This document shows, in pieces, positions 18,477 to 26,082 of a stretch of DNA of 64,000 bases. Within the stretch, counting starts at the first letter, position 1; every line of letters begins with the position of its first letter. Source of the DNA: PALSA-350 sp963794165. GTDB taxonomy: Bacteria; Acidobacteriota; Terriglobia; Terriglobales; Acidobacteriaceae. The notes beneath the pieces are model-generated. The model was not told the DNA's origin, searched no databases, and was given only the letters and a program-made list of their open reading frames with translations. The stretch is from assembly GCA_963794165.1 (NCBI GenBank), contig CAWCCT010000005.1, positions 1 to 64,000 of the forward strand, written 5' to 3'. Both the position numbers and the translations under genes were made by a program.

Positions 18477-19496
18477 TTAAGCGGATTTTTTCCTTTTCGC
18501 AGCCGTTGTGCGAGTGGTTTTGCCTTTTTCCCCGCTCGATGCAGCCGTGGCATCACTGGTTGAACGCGAAGCCTCGCCCTGGGGTGAATCGACTTGCGCC
18601 AGACTCCTGCGCAATGCTTCCATGAGGTCCACCACCTGGGGGGCCTTCTTTTCGACCTCCGGCTGCGGCGCGGGAAGATTCTTCATCTTGGCTTCCACCA
18701 ACTCCCGCAGTGCCTCTTCGTAATGATCCTTGAATTTGCTTGCCTCAAAGGGCTGCGTATAGGCCTGGATCAGTTGTTTCGCTAAGCCCAGCTGCGCAGC
18801 ATCCGCTTGCTTGCTCTCGGTCTCAGTAGCGTAGTCGCGCGCATTGCGTAGTTCGGAGGCAAAACGCAGCGTGTAGAGCATCATTCCAGGCTGCCGCGGG
18901 TCGTGTGGAGCAGCAAGCGTCATCAAGTGCTGTCGCCCGCTGAACACGATCTCTCCCACTCCCACCATGCCGCTCTCTGCCATGCTTTGCCGCACCACGG
19001 CGAAGGCGACTGCTTGGGGACCATCCTTGGGCATCACAAAATAAGGCTTCTCGTAGAGAGCAGGATCGATCTCGTTAGCCTTCGAAAATTGCGATACCTC
19101 GATCGTCTTCTTCCCCGCCAGGCGCAGGTTTTTCAGTTCCGCCGGCTCGACGATAGCGTATTTGCCTTTCTCGTATTCGTACCCTTTGACAATGTCGGCC
19201 TTATCGACGGTGTGCTGAACAGGAGCTTCCTGGATCTCTCGCGCTGGAGGAGCAATGTGCAGTGAAGAACTGTGCGGTGGGGAGGCAACTTCGCCTTCTT
19301 CGGCTACGCCGGAATCTTCCCCATCCGTCTCAGGCTTTGGGCCTGCAGACACATTTTCCCTCCGCACCCGGCCAAGAGTGTTCCTATCGATCTCATGGAA
19401 TGAGATGGGCCGAGTTGTGCTGGTCGCGGGGTAAATTTCGACCGCGAACCCAACCAGAGAAATCTGAATGGTACCTGACCACAACGGACGTGCCAT
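18477..19496 (-). CDS. ku: Ku protein (non-homologous end joining)
   Basis: 339 aa. The ATG at 19496 is preferred over an in-frame codon at 19514 because CCCAAAGGAG precedes it and the family start MARPLWSGTIQISLVGFAV follows. Bacterial Ku is a homodimeric ring that binds DNA ends and recruits LigD. Seen: the Ku core with FHEIDR, VKGYEYEKGKYAIVEPAEL, YFVMPKDG and MMLYTLRFASELR, then a Ser/Lys-rich, KRKKSA-ending tail likely to contact DNA or LigD. Odd: between residues ~43 and ~95 there is an acidic/Pro/Ser-rich insert (EDSGVAEEGEVASPP...) in place of the conserved short loop. No ligD gene lies in this window, so a partner must be elsewhere. Confidence 0.93.
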   Translation of the reverse strand: MARPLWSGTIQISLVGFAVEIYPATSTTRPISFHEIDRNTLGRVRRENVSAGPKPETDGEDSGVAEEGEVASPPHSSSLHIAPPAREIQEAPVQHTVDKADIVKGYEYEKGKYAIVEPAELKNLRLAGKKTIEVSQFSKANEIDPALYEKPYFVMPKDGPQAVAFAVVRQSMAESGMVGVGEIVFSGRQHLMTLAAPHDPRQPGMMLYTLRFASELRNARDYATETESKQADAAQLGLAKQLIQAYTQPFEASKFKDHYEEALRELVEAKMKNLPAPQPEVEKKAPQVVDLMEALRRSLAQVDSPQGEASRSTSDATAASSGEKGKTTRTTAAKRKKSA

Positions 19497-19674
19497 CAAA
19501 GCTCCTTTGGGCAAAAAACGAAGGGGACCAAACTCTTTCGCAATTATGATGCCAGGGCCGATAGGAAGATCAAACTATTAGCCAGGATTCAGGTCTTTTC
19601 CGATTTTACGGGCTGGCCGGCAGGCCGTTTCGCCAGTTATTCGCCTCTACTGAGGTTCATTCATTTGTACGCCG

Positions 19675-20334
19675 CTACCACTCGACGCGAACGCCGAAGA
19701 GGGTGATAAGCAAAGCGGCCTGATCGGGGCTGATGATAAGTCCATTCGTGTTGGCGGGCATCCCGCGCATTGCGTCCAGACGGCAATCGCGAATATCCGC
19801 CCCGGTAAGCTTCGCGTGAGCAATATCGGCGCGGCTCAGGTCGCACCCGCGAAAAACGTTCCCGGAAAGATCAGCATGATAGAAGTCAGCGTCCGTCAGA
19901 TTGCACTTCTCGAAGATGCAGTTTTGTAATTTCGCCATGCGCATCACGGCGAAATCCAGCTTGCATTCTCGAAACAAGACGCTCTTCAGTTGGACCTCAG
20001 TGAGGGCTGCACCGGTGAGCCGGCTGGAAGTTATGTCCACCCGCTCCAGCAGACCACCCGTAAGGTCGATATTTGCCAGATCGCAGTTCTCGATGAGGCT
20101 GTCTCGTAAGCGCAGCTGTTGCGCGTTCGGATCGGAGAGCGTGACATTGCGCCATACGCATCTCTCCACGCGGACAGATTGTCCTCGTGGACTGAGAAGC
20201 GAGGGCAGGGTCGTTTTTGACGCAATTGCATCGCGCACGTCCCCTGATGGAAGCTGTTCCTCAAAGCTCTCCGTCAGGAGTTCCATCTCAATGTGGGGCG
20301 AAACCCGGCCCTTAGTTTTAGTCGCCGTCTTCAT
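19675..20334 (-). CDS. Pentapeptide-repeat protein
   Basis: 219 aa. From about residue 60 to 195 the sequence follows the A(D/N)LxX pentapeptide pattern (NCDLANIDLTGGLLERVDI, NCIFEKCNLTDADFYHADLS, GCDLSRADIAHAKLTGADI), which folds into a right-handed quadrilateral β-helix. Such proteins often bind partners; some mimic DNA, but nothing here proves that. There is no signal peptide, so it is probably cytoplasmic. The start codon overlaps the stop of the short upstream frame by ATGA, which implies translational coupling to a gene that is now a remnant. Confidence 0.85.
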   Translation of the reverse strand: MKTATKTKGRVSPHIEMELLTESFEEQLPSGDVRDAIASKTTLPSLLSPRGQSVRVERCVWRNVTLSDPNAQQLRLRDSLIENCDLANIDLTGGLLERVDITSSRLTGAALTEVQLKSVLFRECKLDFAVMRMAKLQNCIFEKCNLTDADFYHADLSGNVFRGCDLSRADIAHAKLTGADIRDCRLDAMRGMPANTNGLIISPDQAALLITLFGVRVEW

Positions 20335-20522
20335 TGGACTAGTTTAAGCAACCCCGCTGGCGCAGCCAGTATGGCGTGGCTGTTGCCAAGAATCCCCAGC
20401 GATGGCAGCTCGGTCCAGGTGACGTCACAGCCGGCTAAAGTACCCTGCAAACGGTGCATGCGGTCGCCGACGAAAAAGCTGCCGATCTCGGCAACAGACA
20501 GGGCTCGCGTATCTTCAGGCAT
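20331..20522 (-). pseudogene. Internally deleted α/β-hydrolase (esterase) remnant
   Basis: A 63-codon frame. Its first part (ALSVAEIGSFFVGDRMHRLQG) resembles the N-terminus of a family of secreted or cytoplasmic esterases that begin ...IGSFFVGGR. Its second part (VTWTELPSLGILGNSHAILAA) resembles their C-terminus (…LPDLGIRGNGHMMMLEKNN…), where the His is the catalytic one. The ~250 residues between, including the nucleophile elbow, are missing, so the frame looks like an in-frame deletion product. It still overlaps the pentapeptide gene start by 4 nt (ATGA) and may survive because it sets that gene's translation. The family reading is from memory of motifs and needs a profile search. Confidence 0.45.
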
Positions 20523-20622
20523 GCCGCATCTTAAACGTACCTTCGAGAAATTGCAGCGGTGGAATGGACCCTGAAAGATGGCCCGAGTTGCTCAAACATC
20601 CTCACAATGTCATCCTCGAGAC

Positions 20623-21084
20623 ATGAAGCAAGGAAGACTACTCTGTGTGATCGTGGGATCGCTGTTGACCGGGTGTTTGTCCGCTCCAGCGCAGGAAGCA
20701 GGAGCCTGGCGTGCATCGAGCTCCACGGCCGAATCCATTACCGGCGACATCGCCATCTCGGATGCAAGGCTATTCATCAACTTTTCCGCTTTTCCGGCGT
20801 CTCGCATACGCGCTCTGGAGCCCGGCGAAGTGAGCGCAGTCTTTGATGCCGACAGCAGCGCCGGCGTGCGGGGCAATCTCTACAGGCTGAACATACCGGG
20901 TAGCAAAAAGTTTCTGCACCACAACACACTGTGTGGCTCTGAGGACACTCAGTGGATGGCCACTTACGTCGAAGGGCGCTCGTTGCATGTTGCGTTCTTT
21001 TCCGGACAAAAGATGCCGGTGTTTACGCGGGACGCGATATCCAACTCCACTGACCTATGTGGCACATTTTCCTATGCGCGATGA
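20623..21084 (+). CDS. Putative lipoprotein of unknown function
   Basis: 153 aa from the ATG at 20623. The N-terminus MKQGRLLCVIVGSLLTGC is a lipoprotein signal with lipobox LTGC (C18); an in-frame ATG at 20578 would bury it and is not used. The mature part is β-rich (GDIAISDARLFINFSAFPASRIRAL, VRGNLYRLNIPGSKKF) with two cysteines near the end (LCGSEDTQW, DLCGTF) that may form a disulfide. No family recognised. It ends 12 nt before the convergent DeoR gene. Confidence 0.7.
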   Translation: MKQGRLLCVIVGSLLTGCLSAPAQEAGAWRASSSTAESITGDIAISDARLFINFSAFPASRIRALEPGEVSAVFDADSSAGVRGNLYRLNIPGSKKFLHHNTLCGSEDTQWMATYVEGRSLHVAFFSGQKMPVFTRDAISNSTDLCGTFSYAR

Positions 21085-21096
21085 ACCAGCCTCAAT

Positions 21097-21852
21097 TCAG
21101 GCCCGAGTCACGAAAATCCCCAGCTTCTCGTAGGGTTTGGTGAGAGAAGCTGCGGCCGCTCGTTCGGTGATGATTCCGCTGATTTCCGCCAGCGGCACAA
21201 CTACGTAAGGCGAGGCAGTGTTGAGCTTCTCTGAAGAGGCGAGAACAATGGTCTCTGCTGCAGCCTGGCTGAGCGCCCGCTTCACCGCCGCTTCCTCGTA
21301 GTCGCCGGTAGTGAGACCCGTTTTCGGATGGACGCCCGTCACCCCCATGAAGTAGGTGTCCGCATGAACATCCGCGATCGCCTGGATTGCGACTGCTCCC
21401 ACGGCAACCACAGAGTGCTTGAAGAGACGTCCTCCAATGAGAATCACCTCCACATTCGCATGGTCTAAAAGCTCCAGAGCGATGGTTGGGCTGTGGGTAA
21501 CGATCGTTGCCCGCGCATCCAGGGGAATATGCCGCGCGACTTGCCGGGCAGTGGTGCCGCCATCCAGCATGACGACCTGTCCCGGTTGAATCATCTTTGC
21601 GGCCGCGCGGCCGATCGCCACTTTGCCCTCGGGAGTAATCAGTTCACGTCCGGCAAAATCTGCCAACGCGGGCGACGCCGGGAGGGCTCCGCCATGGACA
21701 CGCTGAAGGAGGCCCTCTTGCGCCATCTCTCTCAAGTCGCGGCGGATCGTATCTTCAGAAACGCGCATGTCCCGGCTCACATCTTTGGCAACCACCTGGC
21801 CGTCCCGCTTAAGGATGGAGAGGATCTGCTGCTTGCGGTGCGTAGTCAGCAT
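21097..21852 (-). CDS. DeoR-family transcriptional regulator
   Basis: 251 aa. The N-terminal winged helix-turn-helix is clear (HRKQQILSILKRDGQVVAKDVSRDMRVSEDTIRRDLREMAQEGLLQRVHGGAL). The C-terminal sensor domain is of the ISOCOT/ribose-5-phosphate isomerase type (MLDGGTTARQVARHIP, ATIVTHSPTIALEL, VEVILIGGRL, DTYFMGVTGVHPKTGLTTGDYEEAAVKRAL). Members usually repress sugar-catabolism operons and respond to sugar phosphates. It is divergent from the DUF4406-type pseudogene, and the 83-bp gap carries 10-bp direct repeats inside a promoter, a reasonable operator. With that target decayed, its present regulon is unclear. Confidence 0.92.
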   Translation of the reverse strand: MLTTHRKQQILSILKRDGQVVAKDVSRDMRVSEDTIRRDLREMAQEGLLQRVHGGALPASPALADFAGRELITPEGKVAIGRAAAKMIQPGQVVMLDGGTTARQVARHIPLDARATIVTHSPTIALELLDHANVEVILIGGRLFKHSVVAVGAVAIQAIADVHADTYFMGVTGVHPKTGLTTGDYEEAAVKRALSQAAAETIVLASSEKLNTASPYVVVPLAEISGIITERAAAASLTKPYEKLGIFVTRA

Positions 21853-21873
21853 GTCTGCTGTTTACCATAATGC

Positions 21874-21903
21874 TTGACATTGCACGAAATTGCACGATAT
21901 TGT
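21874..21903 (+). promoter_or_regulatory. σ70-type promoter with 10-bp-spaced direct repeats, candidate DeoR operator
   Basis: TTGACA at 21874–21879; the best −10 candidates are GATATT (21896–21901, 16-nt spacer) or TATTGT (21898–21903, 18-nt spacer). Between them are two copies of TTGCACGA (21880–21887 and 21890–21897), one helical turn apart. Facing the DUF4406-type pseudogene and divergent from the DeoR gene, it is a likely repressor site. Confidence 0.45.
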
Positions 21904-21935
21904 CTATTTGAAATGATAAAGGAAAGAAGGTTGCA

Positions 21936-22311
21936 ATGTCTAACCGCTCGCTGATGATTCTGATTGCTGGTCCATACCGGTCAGGCACCGGGGACGACCC
22001 TGAACTCATGGCCAGGAACTTGCGCGGGCTGGAATCTGTGGCGCTTCCGCTTTACCGCGCCGGGCACATTCCACTCATTGGAGAGTCGATCCTATACCAC
22101 CGCTCGTCGAGCGGATCGGGTGCGGAGATCCTCAAGGTCGAAACCCTCTCCGACCGACTCGGTTATCACTCGGTGCGATGCTGTCCTGCGGCTCCCAGGC
22201 GCTTAAGGGTGCTGAAGAAGATCGACCTTCGGGATCGTGCTGCGCAGAGCGATGGCACCTGGCAGCGAGCAAAGCCAGAGAGACGCTACGACCGCGGTAA
22301 CTGGTGCCGAC
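21936..22311 (+). pseudogene. DUF4406-type gene, broken copy 1
   Basis: The first ~50 codons (MSNRSLMILIAGPYRSGTGD...) are almost the same as the intact gene at 23316–23684 and have a good AAGGAAAG site upstream. From GHIPLIGE on, the frame departs from the intact copy. The conserved RCDAVLRLPGA reappears in a different frame (around 22165–22203) and the KGADEDVR region follows with further indels, so deletions and frameshifts have removed the C-terminal half. The 5′ halves are about 90% identical in DNA, showing a duplication followed by decay. Confidence 0.8.
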
Positions 22312-22363
22312 CATGCCTTACTTTACAACGTTAGAAACGAACGGCTTTAGCCGCTGAGGGGAC

Positions 22364-22459
22364 AATCTAAAGTCGAATCGTAGCTTTTCCTTGATTGTTT
22401 TAGACCTCGACGGGACTCTCATTTACCCAGATCCCCCAGGGACGCATGAAATTGCTTAG
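22364..22459 (+). pseudogene. HAD-superfamily hydrolase N-terminal fragment
   Basis: The frame starting upstream of 22391 reads SFSLIVLDLDGTLIYPDPP and then stops at 22457–22459. DLDGTL is the first HAD motif with the nucleophile Asp, normally found within 15 residues of the start. The remainder of the gene is absent: the dispersed repeat that begins with CAGGGACGCATG at 22437 replaces it. Insertion of the repeat into the gene is the simplest explanation. Confidence 0.55.
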
Positions 22460-22890
22460 GACTACGCCCACAGGCGCTACTTGTTTAAGTGTTGTTCTCA
22501 CTCGTCAGTTTCGTTTTCCGGAGCGAAGCGCTCCATTTGTTAACGGGCATCCGGGATTGTGCGTAGTGGAAGACCTCGAGGATGCTCATCTTACCCATGC
22601 TGCTCGTACCTTTTCGACCACCGAAGCCAGAGAACGGGATTTGCGCAACGTAGATGTAGCCTACGGAACACAGCAAGATGCAGCGGTTCTGGTTCTCGGC
22701 CCGGGGGAAAGACTGGCGCTGCTGGATGAGGCCATCCGGCGGAAAAGCCGGATCAAGCTGGGCTGGAAGAGGAGACTGAGGCCTACGAGCGCGCACTAGA
22801 TCGTGTTCACGAAGATCTTTGAGGAGCTTCTCATGAGCCCGTGGCTGAGTTGAGACCGAAAAATCAGCGTCTTCTTGGATTTCTATTGTC
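22437..22890 (+). repeat. Dispersed element, copy R1
   Basis: Shares with 47642–48135 the left edge (CAGGGACGCATGAAATTG), a 143-nt core (22571–22713 against 47788–47930, about seven differences plus small indels) and the right edge (GCGTCTTCTTGGAT, 22867–22880). The stretch between core and right edge is not alike, and R1 has lost the long inverted arm seen in R2. The open frames on both strands within the core recur only because the DNA recurs; they have no start signals or family features. Confidence 0.85.
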
Positions 22891-23134
22891 GCCGAATATG
22901 ACAAGTTAGCGCGTGGGGGCTGCGCCCTTCGCTCAGATGTCGCTACGCGACTGATTGATCGTCCTGATCTCGGCGATTCGGAGTTCTCACGCAGACTCTT
23001 CAGCCCGTACCCTTCAACAGGGGAGAGCTTTTGCAGCCCAATCGGCCGTACGCATTTCTTTGCAATGAGTGCCGCTGAGGTATGTTCTTCGAGATAAATC
23101 CGATTGTTCCAAATGGCGCAGCAAGGTCACACCC

Positions 23135-23309
23135 GGCGGAGGCAATCGTACTGAAGGTGAAGATATCGAAGTCATCGAAGCTTTCCATCGATGACGCGAT
23201 CCAAGCAATTGGGCCGGCGCTATCGAGGACGGCAAAACCATCATGCTGCTCGCAGCATGCTTACATTCACTTGTTCAACTACCGGCTGTTGGGGCCAAAG
23301 AGAGAGTAG
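23135..23309 (+). pseudogene. NUDIX hydrolase (ADP-ribose pyrophosphatase-like) C-terminal remnant
   Basis: Reading with frame changes gives EGEDIEVIEAF, then LSIDDAIQAI in another frame, then AGAIEDGKTIMLL. This is the usual C-terminal pattern of NudF-type ADP-ribose pyrophosphatases (E-x-E-D-I-x-V-x-x-V ... A-x-x-x-I-x-x-G-x-I-x-D-x-K-T-I). The NUDIX box itself is not found in the preceding sequence, so this is a fragment with at least two frameshifts. Together with the HAD and DUF4406 fragments it suggests a former small nucleotide-metabolism cluster. Confidence 0.5.
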
Positions 23310-23315
23310 GTCGGG

Positions 23316-23684
23316 ATGTCTAACCGCTCGCTGATGATTCTGATAGCCGGACCATACCGGTCAGGCACCGGGGATGACCCTGAACTTATGGCCAGGAACC
23401 TGCGCGGACTTGAATCCGTAGCTCTTCCGCTTTACCGCGCCGGTCACATTCCAATCATCGGAGAATGGATTGCTCTCCCACTGCTGCGCGAAGCGGGATC
23501 GCTCCGCCCTGGGGACGCAGTCTACGACGAGATACTCTATCCCATCGCAAATCGGCTGCTCAGCCGGTGTGACGCTGTCTTGCGGCTCCCAGGTGCTTCC
23601 AAGGGGGCTGATGAAGATGTGAGGCTTGCGCGCGAGCGGGGCCTGATGGTCTACGAGCGCCTGGCCGACGTGCCGGGAATGTGA
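23316..23684 (+). CDS. DUF4406-type (nucleoside 2-deoxyribosyltransferase-like) protein, intact copy 2
   Basis: 122 aa. Starts MSNRSLMILIAGPYRSGTGDDPE with the Rossmann-like AGPYR motif and ends RCDAVLRLPGASKGADEDVRLARERGLMVYERLADVP. The length and the xx-LPGxSxGADxD pattern match DUF4406/YtoQ-like relatives of nucleoside 2-deoxyribosyltransferases, which cleave or transfer glycosidic bonds of nucleosides; the actual substrate is unknown. No signal peptide. This copy is intact, whereas the homologous copy 1.4 kb upstream is broken. A weak GTAGGTCGGG precedes the start, and no promoter like that of copy 1 is evident. Confidence 0.75.
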   Translation: MSNRSLMILIAGPYRSGTGDDPELMARNLRGLESVALPLYRAGHIPIIGEWIALPLLREAGSLRPGDAVYDEILYPIANRLLSRCDAVLRLPGASKGADEDVRLARERGLMVYERLADVPGM

Positions 23685-24041
23685 GTTCCCAAATAGGGCG
23701 CAGAATTGCGATGCTCCTGTGCTTACGGGTAGCGTGTCGCTAGCCAACGTCGATATAGTCATCGAAGACAACTAACCCGCATCGCCCCGTCCCGATTGCC
23801 GACGACATTGTGCCCGAGCGAAGGCGATAGCTTCAAGACGATTCAGCGTTCAGGCACGCATCTTTACGCTTCGTCAGTCTCACTTCATTTTCCCCGGCTG
23901 TTTCTGAACAATCCGGCTGTCTCCCTCAAAGGGCTATCGAACAGCGCAAGCATGTCTATGGAGAGCCTTGCCTGCGTCCTATCAGCGCCGCTACAGGAGC
24001 AGTGTGTCCAGTGAAGTTAACGTCTCCATGAGGTCGGCTTC
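23685..24041. other. Gap without recognisable gene
   Basis: 357 bp between the intact DUF4406-type gene and the β-helix gene. The only open frame of any length (about 70 codons from 23796) has no ribosome binding site, and its sequence has no family resemblance. No hairpin repeat of the families seen elsewhere in the window is present. The last ~40 bp must contain the start region of the next gene. Confidence 0.5.
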
Positions 24042-26078
24042 GTGAAAAATTCCTGCCCCGGGCCCAATCGATTCGCTGTTGCAAATTACGCAGAACGGCA
24101 AACCAAACCCAGCGCTTTCGCCTGCCTATTGCTGCTCGCCGGCTTCTTCCTGGTCCCGGCTGGCCACGCGCAAACATTCACCTCGCTCGCGATCACGCCC
24201 GCCCAGCCCACGGTGAATATAGGCGGCACCACGCAGCTCAACGCTACGGCCACTTACTCCGATGGCTCCTCCAACAACGTCAGCAGTAGCGTGGCCTGGA
24301 GCTCCGCCGATCCCCGGGTGGTCAACGTCTCCAGCAGCGGGGTTGCATCGGGATCGGCGACCGGAAGCGTCGTTATCACCGCCAGCTATCAAGGGCAAAC
24401 TGCCTCGGCGACGATATCCAGTTCCATCGGCACAGTGCAATGGAGCGGTCCTCTGACCATCACCCAGGGAGGCACCTATTCCGGTAACTGGAAAAGTACA
24501 GATCCGCATACGCCGGCAGTGATCGTGGCCACGACGGCGCCCGTGCTGATAGAGAATTCGTACCTGACGGGTCCGAGCGACCTCATTGCCGCTCCTTATT
24601 ACGGAAACAACATCACGGTCAAAAACGTTATTGGCATTGGCGTCAATCCGAATGTCCTCGGTCAAGCGAATGGTCTGTTTGTCAACGTCATCAGTCCAAG
24701 CCTGCTCGACGTGGAAAACTGTTACTTCGAAAGCGTGCTGTTTGGAGTCTATGTACGCGGCTATGGGGGCAATCGCGACGGGACCCAGACAATTACCATC
24801 CTGAATAATCGTGGCCGTAACATCGTCGGCCTCGAAAGCAATGGAAAGAACGGCTACCTGGCGGGCGAAACCAATTGGCAGTGGGCGCATGCAATCCAGC
24901 TCAGCGAGATAAATTCTGTACCCGGCATCACCATCGCCTGGAATGAAATCATCAACTATCCCAATCAGAGCCTGGTAAACGAAAACATTAACATGTACGA
25001 TTCCGGCGGCACGTCGAGCAGCCCCGCTGAATTCCACGACAACTACATTCAGGGGGCGTACGCCTACAATCCGCCGGTGGACGCGTACAACGGCGGCGGC
25101 TACGTCACCGATGGTAGCGGAAGTGATACCGTTGCCACCGCCTCGGCCTTTAACAGCGTCTACAACAATCAAATTGTTGGCACGGTCAATATGGCCATTG
25201 AATTCAGCTCCGGGCACGACAACGTAGCCTACAACAACCGGGCTGTCTCCAGCGGCTTACTCGCCGATGGCGTCGAGATTCCCGCCCAGAACGTGGGCCT
25301 TGCTATCGACGATATCTATGGCAACATTGAGAACGGCAGCATGTACAACAACGACATGTATAGCAATACCGTCGGTTGGATGTGCTGGGCAGCACGATGC
25401 GCCGCAAACGGATATCGCAACGACGAATACTTCCCCAACGACAGCAGCGACTACTCCACAAACACATCGATTGCCGCAAACCCGATCACTTTGCAGCTGG
25501 AGAACAACGAATACACGACCTGGCTCCAGAAGATCGCCTCCAACCAAATGGTTGTTGGCCCCGTCGTCGCGGGAATCGGCAATACAGTGGGCACAGCCGG
25601 CACGCAAGCCGCGGCCACACTCTCATCCACCGCCTGGTACAACATCGTGAACAACAACAGTAGCCTGTGCGTCGATGCTCTTTCCTGGGGCTATCTGAAT
25701 GGTACAGCCGTCGTGCAATATACCTGTGGCGCCGCACAGTACAACCAGGAGTGGCAATTCCAGCCGACCGATAGCGGTTATTACCAGGTAGTGAATCGCA
25801 ATGCCTTGAACCGGGCGGGCCAAAATCTTGTTTGGGATGTGAAAGGGGGGCCATCGGCCACGGCGGACCAGATAAATATCCAACTTTGGACCTATGTCGG
25901 AGGGACAAACCAGCAGTGGATGCCAGTATCGTTAGGTACTGGCGCCTATAAATTTGTCGCTCGCAACAGCGGCAAATGTCTTGATGTCCCCGAGGGCTCG
26001 TCGGCTGTTCTCACCGTCTTGCAACAATACGATTGCAATGGAGGCGGCTCCCAATCCTTCTCTCTGCAGCAAAAGTAG
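24042..26078 (+). CDS. Secreted Ig-like + right-handed β-helix + ricin-type lectin protein
   Basis: 678 aa from a GTG start. The long N-terminal region includes a hydrophobic signal (FACLLLLAGFFLVPAGHAQ, cleavage near residue 44). A Big-2 domain follows (about 46–130; SLAITPAQPTVNIGGTTQLNATATYSDGS), then a parallel β-helix (about 140–500) with repeated N-rich turns (YYGNNITVKNVIG, VENCYFESVLFGVYVRG, ITILNNRGRNIVG, AYNNRAVSSG). The C-terminus is a ricin B β-trefoil (about 540–678) with repeats such as CVDALSWGYLNGTAVVQYTC, QEWQF, QQWMPV and KCLDVPEGS. Likely an extracellular polysaccharide-binding or -cleaving protein (pectate-lyase-like fold); catalytic residues cannot be assigned. Confidence 0.82.
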   Translation: MKNSCPGPNRFAVANYAERQTKPSAFACLLLLAGFFLVPAGHAQTFTSLAITPAQPTVNIGGTTQLNATATYSDGSSNNVSSSVAWSSADPRVVNVSSSGVASGSATGSVVITASYQGQTASATISSSIGTVQWSGPLTITQGGTYSGNWKSTDPHTPAVIVATTAPVLIENSYLTGPSDLIAAPYYGNNITVKNVIGIGVNPNVLGQANGLFVNVISPSLLDVENCYFESVLFGVYVRGYGGNRDGTQTITILNNRGRNIVGLESNGKNGYLAGETNWQWAHAIQLSEINSVPGITIAWNEIINYPNQSLVNENINMYDSGGTSSSPAEFHDNYIQGAYAYNPPVDAYNGGGYVTDGSGSDTVATASAFNSVYNNQIVGTVNMAIEFSSGHDNVAYNNRAVSSGLLADGVEIPAQNVGLAIDDIYGNIENGSMYNNDMYSNTVGWMCWAARCAANGYRNDEYFPNDSSDYSTNTSIAANPITLQLENNEYTTWLQKIASNQMVVGPVVAGIGNTVGTAGTQAAATLSSTAWYNIVNNNSSLCVDALSWGYLNGTAVVQYTCGAAQYNQEWQFQPTDSGYYQVVNRNALNRAGQNLVWDVKGGPSATADQINIQLWTYVGGTNQQWMPVSLGTGAYKFVARNSGKCLDVPEGSSAVLTVLQQYDCNGGGSQSFSLQQK

Positions 26079-26082
26079 CGGT

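Noticed and set aside
22485..22904. Minus-strand open frame of about 139 codons across repeat R1, resembling one across R2 (47722–48204)
   Set aside because: The two peptides are alike only where the DNA repeat is alike; there is no ribosome binding site and no family motif, and the frame is broken by indels outside the core.
24126..25217. 363-codon minus-strand frame inside the β-helix gene
   Set aside because: Shadow of a repetitive, Asn/Thr-rich gene; no start signal or domain.
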